Assembly (NCBI GenBank): GCA_001632435.1
Contig: KV423955.1
Coordinates: 1,614 to 65,613, forward strand
Direction of reading: 5' to 3'
Source of the DNA: Calocera cornea HHB12733
Lineage: Eukaryota; Basidiomycota; Dacrymycetes; Dacrymycetales; Dacrymycetaceae
Length of the DNA: 64,000 bases
A program made the position numbers and the translations under genes. Shown piece by piece: positions 47,346 through 57,744 of the stretch (position 1 is the stretch's first letter; every line of letters begins with the position of its first letter). The notes beneath the pieces were generated by a model. The model did no database searches, was not told where the DNA came from, and saw nothing but the letters and a program-made list of their open reading frames with translations.

Positions 47346-47841
47346 GGCCGTTGGCTGTCAACCCTGGTGCAGTCGCGAGAAGTGGTGGGGGCGGGAGTGA
47401 AGAGCGGAGGCTGACTAAGAGAGGAATGCACCCGGTGGCTCGATCACGCCCGATCAGCACGTGCCGGGGGAGCCTTGTCGGCGAGTCAGCGGCGGGGGGT
47501 CAACGGCAGCCACGGTGGGTGCAAAGAGTCAGCCGGGCCGGGTGATCGTTTGGGCGTGGGATTCGGGTTGGGCATCCGACCGCCGGGGAGCCCACCAGCC
47601 CACCGCGAGCGAGCGGCGCCCAATTGAGCCGGCACGTTACCCCGCACCGCTACTGCCTGCTTGCATCGCTGGTGACCACCACACCCCTCGTCCCCTCCTC
47701 CACTGCACGCCCATTCGTCAACCCCCGCCTTTCCCCTCGTCACTCTACCCCGCACCCCGCACCCCGCACCCCCTTCCCCCTCCTGCACCACAACAGCAAC
47801 AACAACAGCACCACCCACCCCACCCCAGTCACACAGGCACC
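47346..47841. promoter_or_regulatory. Divergent promoter region of Yth1 and NADP-isocitrate dehydrogenase
   Basis: About 500 bp between opposite start codons. The plus strand is very C/CA-rich before the isocitrate dehydrogenase ATG, typical of a pyrimidine-rich fungal leader. Confidence 0.5.
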
Positions 47842-48400
47842 ATGCTCGCACTCCATCCCCGCGCCGCCCTCCCCCTCCGGTCCCGCCTCCCCCGCCTCCA
47901 ACTCGCCCGCTACGCCTCCACAAAGATCCAGGCGAAGAACCCCGTCGTCGAGCTCGACGGCGACGAGATGACACGCATCATTTGGAAGAAGATCCGCGAG
48001 GAGCTCATCCTCCCCTTCGTCGACGTAGATATAAAGTACTATGACTTGGGCATGGAGCACCGTGACGCTGTCCGTCCTTTCTTCTCTTGGACGTGCTCTG
48101 CGGGAAGGCTGATACCTCCGGCAGACGGACGACAAGGTCACGGTCGAGAGCGCAGAGGCCATCCTCAAGTACAACGTGGGCATCAAGGTGCGCCGCTTTC
48201 CTCACTCGGGTGTCCACCGCGACACTGCCAGCTAACTCGTCATTTCTGCTCGGTGTAGTGCGCGACCATCACGCCCGACGAGGCGCGTGTGAAGGAGTTC
48301 AACCTCAAGCAGATGTGGCGCTCTCCGAACGGAACCGTGCGTCCCCTCTCCTTCTCCGCCCTGAGGCACAACCTTCACGCGGGCCCGCCGCTAACCCCCT

Positions 48401-48453
<53 letters not shown>

Positions 48454-49750
48454 CGCGCAGACCCCCAACACCCCCGGCGCCACCGTCTCCCGGGAGCCGA
48501 TAATCCTGAGCAAGATCCCCAAGCCCATCCCGGGCTGGGTGAAGCCCATCGTCATCGGGCGCCACGCCTTCGGCGACCAGTACCGCGCGACGGACTTTGT
48601 TGCGCCTGGGCCGGGCAAGCTCGAGCTGATCTACACGCCGCCTGGGGGGGAGAGCACGGTGATGGAGGTATATGACTTCAAGGGCGCCGGCGTGGCCCTG
48701 GCCATGTATAACACGGATGATGTGAGTCGTCCGGGTGAAGCGTGGGGATGGGACTCTGGTGCTGATGCGCTGCGCTGCGCGGTAGTCTATCACCGGCTTC
48801 GCCCATGCGTCGTTCAAGATGGCCCTGTCGAAGAAGATGCCGCTCGTGAGCCCTTTCTCGCTGCTCTGTCCCCGGGAGCGGCACTAACGCGCTGCCGCTG
48901 CCGCGCCCAGTTCATGAGCACCAAGAACACCATCCTGAAAAAGTACGACGGCCGGTTCAAGGACATCTTCCAGGAGATCTACGACGGGCAGTACCAGGCC
49001 GAATTCGAGAAGGCCGGGATATACTACGAGCACAGGCTCATCGACGATATGGTCGCGCAGGCTGTCAAGAGCGAGGGCGGGTTCGTGTGGGCGTGCAAGA
49101 ACTACGATGGGGATGTGCAGGTGCGTGCCTGCTTCATTCATTCATTCATTCATTTCGCGTCATCCCGTGCCTCTTGTTGGCGCATTAAAGGGCGTGGGAG
49201 TGATCCGCCAGGGGTTCATGGCTTCGCGAAGCAACTGCTTGTGGCCGTGGCGCACGGAATGGTGCTGATCGTGCGGTACCGTAGAGCGACATCCTCGCGC
49301 AGGGCTTCGGCTCCCTGGGGATGATGACGAGCGAGCTGATCACGCCCGACGGGAAGACGATGGAAGCCGAGGCCGCGCACGGTGCGCCTTCCCCTCCTTC
49401 CACTCCCACGCACCCCACTCACTTCCAGTCTCGCAGGCACCGTCACGCGGCACTACCGCGAGTACCAGAAGGGCAAGGAGACGTCGACGAACCCCGTCGC
49501 GTCCATCTTCGCCTGGACGCGCGGGCTGGCCCACCGCGGCCGGCTGGACGACACGCCCGCGCTTGTCAAGTTCGCGCAGGACCTCGAGGACGCGTGCGTC
49601 GAGAGCATCGACAAGGACAACGTGATGACCAAGGACCTCGCCCTCGCCATCCATGGCAAGGCGATGAAGCGCGAGGACTGGGTGACCACGACGGTGTATA
49701 TGGACCACGTGAGGGATAAGCTCAAGGCCAAGCTGGAGGCGGCGAACTGA
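47842..49750 (+). CDS. Isocitrate dehydrogenase [NADP], mitochondrial
   Basis: It converts isocitrate to 2-oxoglutarate with NADP. The N-terminus ([18 protein letters not shown]) is an Arg-rich mitochondrial presequence. The enzyme follows: [56 protein letters not shown] with the substrate-binding loop, [59 protein letters not shown] and [20 protein letters not shown]. The HRxxGD-region and SxNxT substrate motifs fit eukaryotic NADP-dependent homodimers. Six or so introns; the third (about 48338-48460) is dominated by a poly-C tract. It is not truncated. Confidence 0.96.
48404..48452 (+). repeat. Poly-C tract in an isocitrate dehydrogenase intron
   Basis: About 49 consecutive C, ending 8 bases before the GCAG acceptor of the intron. 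It serves as the polypyrimidine tract. Confidence 0.9.
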
Positions 49751-50327
49751 GCAAGCGCTCGGTCGCCCAGCGTGGAGTGGAGCACAAGTAGACGCTTCGT
49801 GGATCGCCCGAGTTTCTTCAAGACGCATAGAAGTGTCTATCCTTATTCCCGCCCACACGCCCTCGCCAGACACACCACACCCCACCCGGAACGGACCGGC
49901 CCCACCCTCACCTCGCCCTCCGGCCTACACCGTCTCTTCGTGGACCGCTTCGGATAGACAATCTGCTCGGTACATACATACGTTGCCTCTGCGCTGGCTT
50001 TTCTTGTTGTAACTAGAAGAGAGTTCGCTTGCTTTTGGGCAGGGGAGCGACTATAGATGGATGGATGCTGTCTTGGATCACCCCTCATTCTTTCGTGTGC
50101 GCGCAGTGGAAAGGAAGGCGATGTTGTGGGCGAACTGTTCTGCCCGACTTCCCTGAGGGTTTCAAACGGGACGCATATATGCGCTGTCGCGCACCCACCT
50201 CTGTCCGATGTCCTTCCTGCCCGCCTTCTCCCTGCGTTGACCGTCTGCCGCTGTCCACTTCTCTGCTTCTCTCTGCCACGGCCGTGACGCGCCCGATGCC
50301 AGCAGGCGTATAACTGCCCGTCCTTGG
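49751..50327. other. Spacer upstream of the amidase gene
   Basis: About 580 bp between two plus-strand genes. No gene seen. Confidence 0.4.
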
Positions 50328-52170
50328 ATGCCGCCCCTCGCACGATGGACGACGACCGGCGGCCTCCTCCTGCCCATGCTCGCCCTCCTCGCCGCCCTCC
50401 TCGCCATCGCCATCGCCCTCCGCCCCCGCCCAGCAACAGCATGGACGATCCCCTTCGACCCGCGTGAAGCGACGGTCGACGCGGTGCACCGCGCGCTCTT
50501 CTCCCAGAACGTGTCCTGCAGGCAGCTCGTCCAGGCCTTCCTCGACCGCATAGACGCCTACGACCAGCGCGGCCCGGCCATAGACAGCATCCTCGCCGTC
50601 TCCCCGCACGCGCTGGCGTACGCCGACACGCTCGACGCGCAGCTCGCCGACCCGGCCTTCTCTCCCGCGCCCATGTTCTGCGTGCCCATCGTGCTCAAGG
50701 ACAACTACATGACCTCGGACCAGCCGACGACCGCGGGCTGCCTGGCGCTCAAGGGCGCACAGCCGTACGCCGACGCGCCCGTCGTAGCGCGCCTCCGGGC
50801 GGCAGGAGCCGTCATCCTGGGCAAGGCGAACATGAACGAGTTTGCCCTCACGGGCCTGTCGGACAGCTCGCTCGGCGGGCAGGTCCGGAACCCGTACGAC
50901 CTTACGCGCACGCCGGGCGGCAGCTCGGGCGGGACGGGCGCGGCCGTCGCGGCGAGCTTTGCGGTGTGGGGGACGGGCACGGATACGTGAGGCCTTCTGT
51001 CTTGCAGGCTCAGCAGAGGCTGACTATCGAACAGAGTCAACTCGATCCGCTCGCCTACGTCGGCCAACTCGCTCGTCGGCTTGCGCCCTACCCGTGGCCT
51101 CATCACCCGCGAGGGGATCATCCCCCTGGGGTACACGCAGGATGCTATCGGGGTATGCGGCCGGGTGCCATGCCGTAGCTTGCAGAGCTGACCTTTGTGC
51201 AGCCGCTCGCGCGCACAACCAGGGACGTCGCCCTCGCTCTCGACGTGATGGTCGGCCCGTCGAAGGGGGATAACGTCTCCGCGCTCGGCGCACCCTTCGT
51301 CCAGCGGAACTATGAGAATGCGCTGGTGGGCGGAGCTCTCCCGGGGCTGAGGATCGGCGTAGTCGATGCGCTCATTGGCAACAAGTGCGTGTTCTCTTGT
51401 GTGATCACAGCCAGGGTTCTCACAGTGGCCTCAGCGGCAGTACTTCGAACGAGACCACCATCGTGAACGCAGTCTTCGCCCAGGTGCTCGCGAAGCTCGA
51501 GCAAGCCGGCGCCGTCATCGTGCACATCACCGACCCCACGCTCGCGCAGCAGACCGTGTTCAACAGCTACGATGTGGAGAACTGGGAGTTCCGCCAGGAG
51601 CTTGACACCTTTCTCCAGTCCGGCCTGTTCTCGTACTTGCCGTACGACAGCTTTGAGGCGATCTATGGGAGTGGGCTGTGGTTGCCCGGGGACGAGGCCG
51701 TCCCGCCTTGGGTTGCGGCGCAGAACCCGGCGGTGTACAACACACTTGCCCCGGAGTACCTGGCCAAGCTCGCTGCGATCGAGCAGTTCCGGATCCAGCT
51801 CGCTATGACATACGAGACGAACAATGTGTACGCCCGTTGCTGTTGGATTTCCCAGGAGTCATGCTGACATCAATGGCACAGGTCCGTCCTGTTCTACCCG
51901 CATCAACAGAACCTCGTCGTCCCCATCGGCCCCAACGCTTCCCAAACAGGGCGCAACGGCATCCTCGCCGCCGTCTCCGGCTACCCGGCCATTGGCGTGC
52001 CCGGCGGCTTCAGTCCGCCGACAGACACGGCGCCTATCGGCATTCCCGTCGGGGTCGAGTTTCTGGGACGGCCGTTCCAGGAGATGCAGCTGTTGAACAT
52101 CGCGTATAGCTTTGAGCAGATGAACAGGGCGCGGAGGGCCCCGCTGAGCACTTGGAACTCTGTGCCTTAG
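50328..52170 (+). CDS. Amidase signature family protein, secreted or membrane-anchored
   Basis: A hydrophobic N-terminal segment ([20 protein letters not shown]) is a signal peptide or anchor. The amidase core contains [10 protein letters not shown] (catalytic Lys), [15 protein letters not shown] (Gly/Ser loop with the cis-Ser), then after an intron [17 protein letters not shown] (nucleophile Ser) and GLRPTRG. Further exons read [20 protein letters not shown] and YPAIGVPGG, ending [20 protein letters not shown]. Short introns lie at about 50989-51037, 51155-51202, 51384-51455 and 51829-51882. The substrate cannot be told from sequence. Related fungal enzymes hydrolyse acyl amides. Confidence 0.88.
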
Positions 52171-52540
52171 AGGAGCAATCGAAGCAGGCCGACACAATAT
52201 CATCGAAGGCAGAGATGTTCAAAGACCAGGAAGGGTGAACCCGGATTGTCCTACAGTTGGGCATCCTGCGTCGCGCGCTGCAACATACATATAAGAAGAC
52301 ACAATAGCGTTGAAATACCGACATTGGATCTCTCTATTTGCTTCGCGCCTCAAAGGAGAAGACCAAATACGCGGATGCCTGTGGTTTACGCTTCTGTTCC
52401 AGTGGTCGGTGCCTGGATTATGTGACCGTATACGAGACTGAGCTGATTGTACATGGTGGCACTACATTCCTCATCCTTATAAGGACTATTCGAAACATAG
52501 AGCTCTGACTGAAAGAATCATATCACCACGGCCTGCCTGT

Positions 52541-53558
52541 TCACGTCCACAGGATTAACATTCCCCCGATAATCACTGCGCTAAGGATGACCACCGCCTG
52601 CTTGAGGCTAACGGAGGGAAGTGCCCCCGAGTAATCAGAAACAAGGGTAGGAGAAGTGCCCGAAGTGCCCGCAAGCGTCCTGCTGTTCCTGCTGTTCGAT
52701 CCGCCACCACCAGTAGGGTCACTTGGAGTCAATCTGCTGGAGGTAGCAGTGGTGTAATAAGCGCACACGGACTGCGCTTGGGTAATGTTCAAGCCTTCGG
52801 ACACAATCACGCAGCGCTCACAATCTGGGGACATCGATCCCAGTCCGGCGCAGACACAGGTGGCATCCTGCATGCAGGCCTGCAGCAACATGAAGCTTTG
52901 TCTCGTTTGTGCAAGAAGACGATAGAGCGTACGACAGCAGTCAGCGAGCCAAGGACGGCCTGGTCATTCGCTGAATAGCACGAGCTCTTCCCGCACTGTC
53001 CTCCAGCGCTCGCCGCCGCCGCCGGGAGGCCGTGAAATCCTGTAGCCGCCGGGCCCACACCGCTGGCTGATCTGCCCCGTCCGGTCGATTAGCGCGAGGC
53101 CGGCCGCGCAGTCCGGAACTGCCTCTAGATAAATCCAGGCGCTACAAAAGCAGGTCCAGTCGGGAATCTTGCAGGTCTGTATGGAGTTTGACGTCAGTCA
53201 GCAAGTCGTAAGTGGAGATAGAATCCACAATGTAGCGTAAGAGGCACCTCACTCAGGAGTAGAACGGGCATGCTACAGGAACTGCATAAGAAACTGCACT
53301 TACACTGATCTGCTGCAGTAGCTGATCGGTGTCTATCCGGGGGGTGCTAGTACATCCAGTCGCACAGGCCGTCTGGCTTGAACCGCTCGACTGTCGGGGG
53401 AGTAGTGGGTTGAGTATCTCCGTCCTAGGAAACGAGAGCACGGGATTGGCCATGGCGCCGATTTAATGATAAGTGTTATCGCGGCTGGGCCGGCAGGGAT
53501 CAAGGCGCTTGCCTGTGACAAGAAGAACGGTAGAAGATAGGACAAAATACACCTTCAT
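52541..53558 (-). pseudogene. CFEM-like GPI-anchored cysteine-rich protein, copy 1 (probably broken)
   Basis: The same exon plan as copies 2 and 3: signal exon (MKVYFVLSSTVLLVT), SSQTACATGCTS segment, CKIPDWTCFCSAW, CMQDATCVCAGLGSMSPDCE, Ser/Gly-rich stalk, and C-terminal hydrophobic tail (QAVVILSAVIIGGMLI). Two lesions are visible. The first intron has GC instead of GT at its donor, and CG instead of AG at the acceptor, where both sister copies have AG. Between QRCGPGG and GGQCGKSSCYS the frame shifts, unlike copy 2. It could be translated only from an internal ATG without a signal peptide, so it is likely a recent pseudogene. Confidence 0.7.
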
Positions 53559-54021
53559 TTTGGATAAAGCTGAGCGTTCACCGTGTGTAAATCTCGGGCG
53601 GTGAAGCAAGAGACTAATGCACGTCGAGCAGATACAGGGCAGCGAGGTAGAGAGGTGGTCCAAATATCCACTTTCCCGTCTTGCACGTTTTCCCCACACC
53701 GCAACGCATAGTGGACGATTCCCGAATAACATCAAGGGAACACTCTTATTTGCCTTGCATTCCCGTCCCTTAAATGAGCCCTCGTCAGTGGGCGGTCTCA
53801 CAGAACCAGAAAGAAGCTGTTATTCTTGCTTAAACGTACAGGCCCTGAGGCTGTGAAGCACGGTCCTTCCCTGACTGCTGGGAAACGGATTTCATCACGA
53901 AACTGTGGTATGCACATTACAGGTATACGACTTGTCCCTATTGGCACGCTGTTGCTAGGAAAGAAAACACAGAGCCTAGACAGAGCACGAAGAAAGTTGC
54001 TTCACCGCCGTTTGTTCGTTT

Positions 54022-55021
54022 TTAGAGGAGCAGCATCCCGCCCGCGACCATTCCACCAAGGATGACCAACGCATGCTTGAGGTTGATGCTGGGTAGCGCC
54101 CCCGAGTAGTAATCATACGGGACTGGGGAAGTGCTTGTGGGCGCCGCGCTGCTGCTGTGGCTGGATCCGCCGCCAAGGCCGCTTGGAGCCCAGATGCTAG
54201 CCGTAGTAGTGACGTAGTACGAGCACACGGACTGTGCTTGGGCAAAGGTCAAGCCTTGAGTGGCGATCACACAGCTCTCACAAGCTGGGGACATCGATCC
54301 GAGTGCGGTGCAAATACAGGTGGCGTCCTCCATGCAGTCCTATAGCAAGATGAAGCTTTTTCTCGATTGTGCAAGAGGACGATAAAGCGTACGACAGTCG
54401 TCAGCGAGCCCAGGGCGGCCTGGTCACCAGCTGAAAAGCACGAGGCCCCGCACTGCCCTCCAGCGCTTGTCGCCGTCGAGTCGGCTGCTGAGGCCGTGGA
54501 GGTGCCGGCAACACCGCCCGGTCCACACTCTTGGGCAATCTGCCCAGTTTGGTCGATTAGCGCGAGGCAGCTCGCACAGGTCGAATCTTGTCCGAGCTGG
54601 TTCCAGGCGTTACAAAAGCAGTTCCAGTCGGGAATATTGCAGGCCTGAACAAGGGTCGACGTCCGTCAGCATGAGACCATACGCGGAGATAGAATAGACA
54701 GAGCAGGAGCGAGCACGTCACCCAGGGGCAGAACGAGCCAATGGCACTGGAACCGGGTGGGAAAAGGCACTCACGGCGATCTGCTGCAGCAGCTGTTCGT
54801 CCTGTGTGCTCGTGCATCCAGTTGCGCAAGCTGTCTGGCTTGAACCGCTCGACTGTCGGCTGAGCAGAGCGTTGGATATCTCCCCCCTGGGAAGCGAGGG
54901 CACAGGCATGGTCAGGGCGCCTATTCCATGATACGTGTTGTTAGTACTGTCTAGTCAGGAAATCAAGGCGCTTACCTGTCACGAGAACGATGGTAAGGGG
55001 CGGGACAAGAGAAACCCTCAT
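54022..55021 (-). CDS. CFEM-like GPI-anchored cysteine-rich protein, copy 2
   Basis: Start MRVSLVPPLTIVLVT, intron, then GALTMPVPSLPRGEISNALL and SRQSSGSSQTACATGCTS. Two cysteine modules follow: CATGC...CNIPDWNCFCNAW...CASCLALIDQTG and CGASC...CMEDATCICTALGSMSPAC.ESC. Each has a CFEM-like C-x3-C...C-x-C...C-x2-C spacing. A Ser/Thr-rich stalk leads to a hydrophobic C-terminus (HALVILGGMVAGGMLLL), the usual GPI-attachment signal. CFEM-type proteins sit in the cell wall or plasma membrane and in some fungi bind haem or act in host contact; the role here is unknown. The frame is intact. Confidence 0.75.
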
Positions 55022-55425
55022 CTTGAATTGAGCTGAGCGTTCAAGGTGTGCACGTCTCGGGTGGTGGAGTAAAGAGAACAGGGCACGTCAAGCAGGTACA
55101 GAACAGGGGGGCAGATAGTAGCTGGTAGACATGTCCGCTTTCCCGCCCTGCTCGTCCTTAGCCAGACCACAAGGGCATCGCAAGGGACATCAAGGGTCCG
55201 GTCTTCTTTGCGTCGCATTCCCGTCCCTTGAATGGGCGGTTCTGGGCGCTTCTGTCAGAACCAGAAAGAAGCGCGGTCCGGAGTGCTTGAAAACGGGATT
55301 CATCACGATAATGTGGTATACACATTACAGGTATACGGATTGTCCATATTGGCGCGTTGCCAGAAAAGAAAACAGAGAGCCCAGGGAGACTAGGAAGAAG
55401 ATTCATTCACTCCGTTCGTTCGCGG

Positions 55426-56548
55426 TTAGAGGAGTATTCCGCCGGCGACCATCCCGCCCAGGACGGCCATGGCCATCTTTAGATCGATGCTGGGGAGGGC
55501 GCCGGAGTGAGGCGCAGCAGGCGAGCTGGCGGCGGGGGCGGCGGAGCTGCTCGAGCTTCCGCTGGCGCCAGACCCTCCGACAGCGCCCGTCGGGGCAGAG
55601 CCGCCGGCACTCGAGCCTGAGCCTTGGGTCGGGCTGCCCGCGGACCCGCCAGCGCCCGCGGTGGACGAGGCGGCGCCGGCGCCGGAGCTGAGGTAGGGCG
55701 CGCACTGGCCCTCGGCCTCGTCGACCGTGAGGAACTCGGAGGCGAAGATGCACTCCTGGCAGTCCGAGGAGAGGGTGAAGAGCGTGGTGCAGACGCAGGC
55801 GGCGTCCTGGGCGCAGGTCTGCTCCCAAGTCAAAGTCAGCATTGGGTCGCATATACCTACCACGGGAGAGAACGCGTACGGTAGTGCCGAGGGAGGCGAC
55901 GGCCGCCTGGTCGCTTGCCGACGAGCACTGGGCCATGCACGACCCGGCCACGCCCGTCCCGCTCGACGAGGCCGCCGTGGCGGTGTTAGTGGCGGACGCG
56001 GTGATGCCGTTCGGCCCGCACATCTGGGCGAGCTGCCCGGTCTGGTCGATGACCGCGAGGCAGGCCGCGCATGTGGGGTCTTGATCGAGCTGGTTCCAGG
56101 CGCTGCAGAAGCAGCTCCAGTCAGGGATGGCGCAGGCCTGGAGGGGGTCGGTGTCAGTCAGCGCTCTTAGGAGGAAAAAACGACGGCGGAATAATAGGAA
56201 AAGAGCTGCCGTGAAAGGGAGGGCTGGATAAGAAACGAGCACAGGGAGAACGTTGGGGAAAGGGCTACAGGTCCAGAGCAGGGACAATGGACCCACGGTG
56301 ATCTGCTGCAGCAGCGCCTCGTCACTCGCGCTCGTGCACCCGGTCGCGCACGGCTGGTCGCCAGCCGACGCCTGCCTCTTGAGCAGCGGGTTGAAGATCT
56401 CCCGCTTGGGGAAGGAGAGGGCGGGCTTGGCCAGGGCGCCTATGTATGCGGGGCGGCTGTCAGCGCTGTGTGAGCTGGCGCCGTGCGAGGGGGAGGGCTC
56501 ACCGGTGGCCAGGAGGGCGAGGGAGGTGAGGAGCAGGGAGAGCTTCAT
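55426..56548 (-). CDS. CFEM-like GPI-anchored cysteine-rich protein, copy 3
   Basis: Start at 56548 (MKLSLLLTSLALLATG, signal peptide). Exon 2 reads ALAKPALSFPKREIFNPLLK and RQASAGDQPCATGCTSASDE. Then ACAIPDWSCFCSAWNQL, CAACLAVIDQTGQLAQMCG, GSCMAQCSSASDQAAV, TCAQDAACVCTTLFTLSSDC and QECIFASEFLT. A long Gly/Ser/Ala stalk ends in MAMAVLGGMVAGGILL, a GPI signal. It has the longest stalk and the most GC-rich sequence of the three copies, so it is the most diverged or the oldest. Confidence 0.78.
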
Positions 56549-57631
56549 CTTTGTCTTTGCGGGGGAGGATGAGGGAAGGGTCGGACGGGCTGCAGTGCTC
56601 AGCAAGGGTCGCGGGACACCGAACCGAAGTGGGTGGGGGACTGTTGACAGGCCAGGGAGGGCTCGCCTTTATACCCCTGGGAGGCGCGGGCCCGGGCCCT
56701 CTTCCGAGTCCGCACGGACTTCTTCTAGAGCCTGCGAGACAGGCGACCCGGGAGGAAGTCAAATGCGCACGGGCACGGGGATCAAGGGTCCGGCTGGACT
56801 TGTAGCCCTGTCGGTCGCGCTTGGAGTCCGTGCGCGGGGTTGGGGCTTTGCTTGGCGGCTTCTGCTTCTGCCCGTTGATGAGCGCAGGAGGCGGTATCGC
56901 CTCGCACTGTAGTGCAGTTCCTGAGCTGCAGCATCGCCCGCGGTGCTGGGGAGGCGGTGGGTGGACCTCCTTTCGGCCGGTGCGAGCCGCCGCTGTGCAC
57001 ATGCCTTGCAGTAGGCAGCAGGGCCTCCGGGCAGCGGTGCTTTTTCTCGAGGGCGTGTCTCACGGAGGTGAGGAGACAGGAGACAGGAGACAGGACGGAT
57101 CGGGACAGGAATGATGGGCGAGGGAGGCGCGCGTCGTGGTCGTTGTCCAGACAGCCCGGTGGCGGGGGTCTAAATTTACACATTGGGTGTGCCAAGGGCG
57201 AGATTATTGGGGAAGGGACGGTCGCCGTCTGCGGCGGATGTTGGATGGAAGCAGGGGGGACCCCGGAGGGCGGTGCACACGGGAGTCACGCTTGTGGGGG
57301 TTGTGCACCCTTGCAAATCCGAGTGTATTCTGTCCGACAAGGTGTGTGTGGGAGATAAGACGGTGGGCGGGAGGAGGAGGGAGGCACGGGGGCAGTCGTT
57401 GCTGTGAGACCATCCAGGGATCGTGAACTTTCGTGCGGGCGGCCGCACTGTGCGGGGGTCCGCACAGTTACCGGTCTCAGTCAGCATAGCCGAGTTAAGT
57501 GATTTGCTTCCGTGCTGCGCCACCCGACATAAACAATAGGCTTACCGCGCCTTGGCTTTGCGCGTGCCAGCCTCGTTGTCAACTCGACCGTGCCAGCTGG
57601 CATCCCCTGCTTTGGCTCGTCCGCTCTCTCG
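56549..57631. other. Intergenic region
   Basis: About 1.1 kb without a supportable gene. It holds the copy 3 promoter (GC-rich) and the upstream region of the coiled-coil gene. Open frames here overlap on both strands and show no family features. Confidence 0.45.
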
Positions 57632-57726
57632 CTCTCCTTCCACATCGCCCTCTCCTTCGCCATCGCCCTCTCCTTCTACATTGGGCTCTCCTTCCACATC
57701 GGTCTCTCCTTCCACATCGGTCTCAA
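57632..57726 (+). repeat. Leader array of 18-bp units
   Basis: About five tandem copies of an 18-bp unit (CTCTCCTTCCACATCGGT-like) in the 5' leader of the coiled-coil gene, ending 18 bp before its ATG. The same unit is greatly expanded at 61795-62385. Confidence 0.85.
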
Positions 57727-57744
57727 CTCACACGAACCCCGGCC

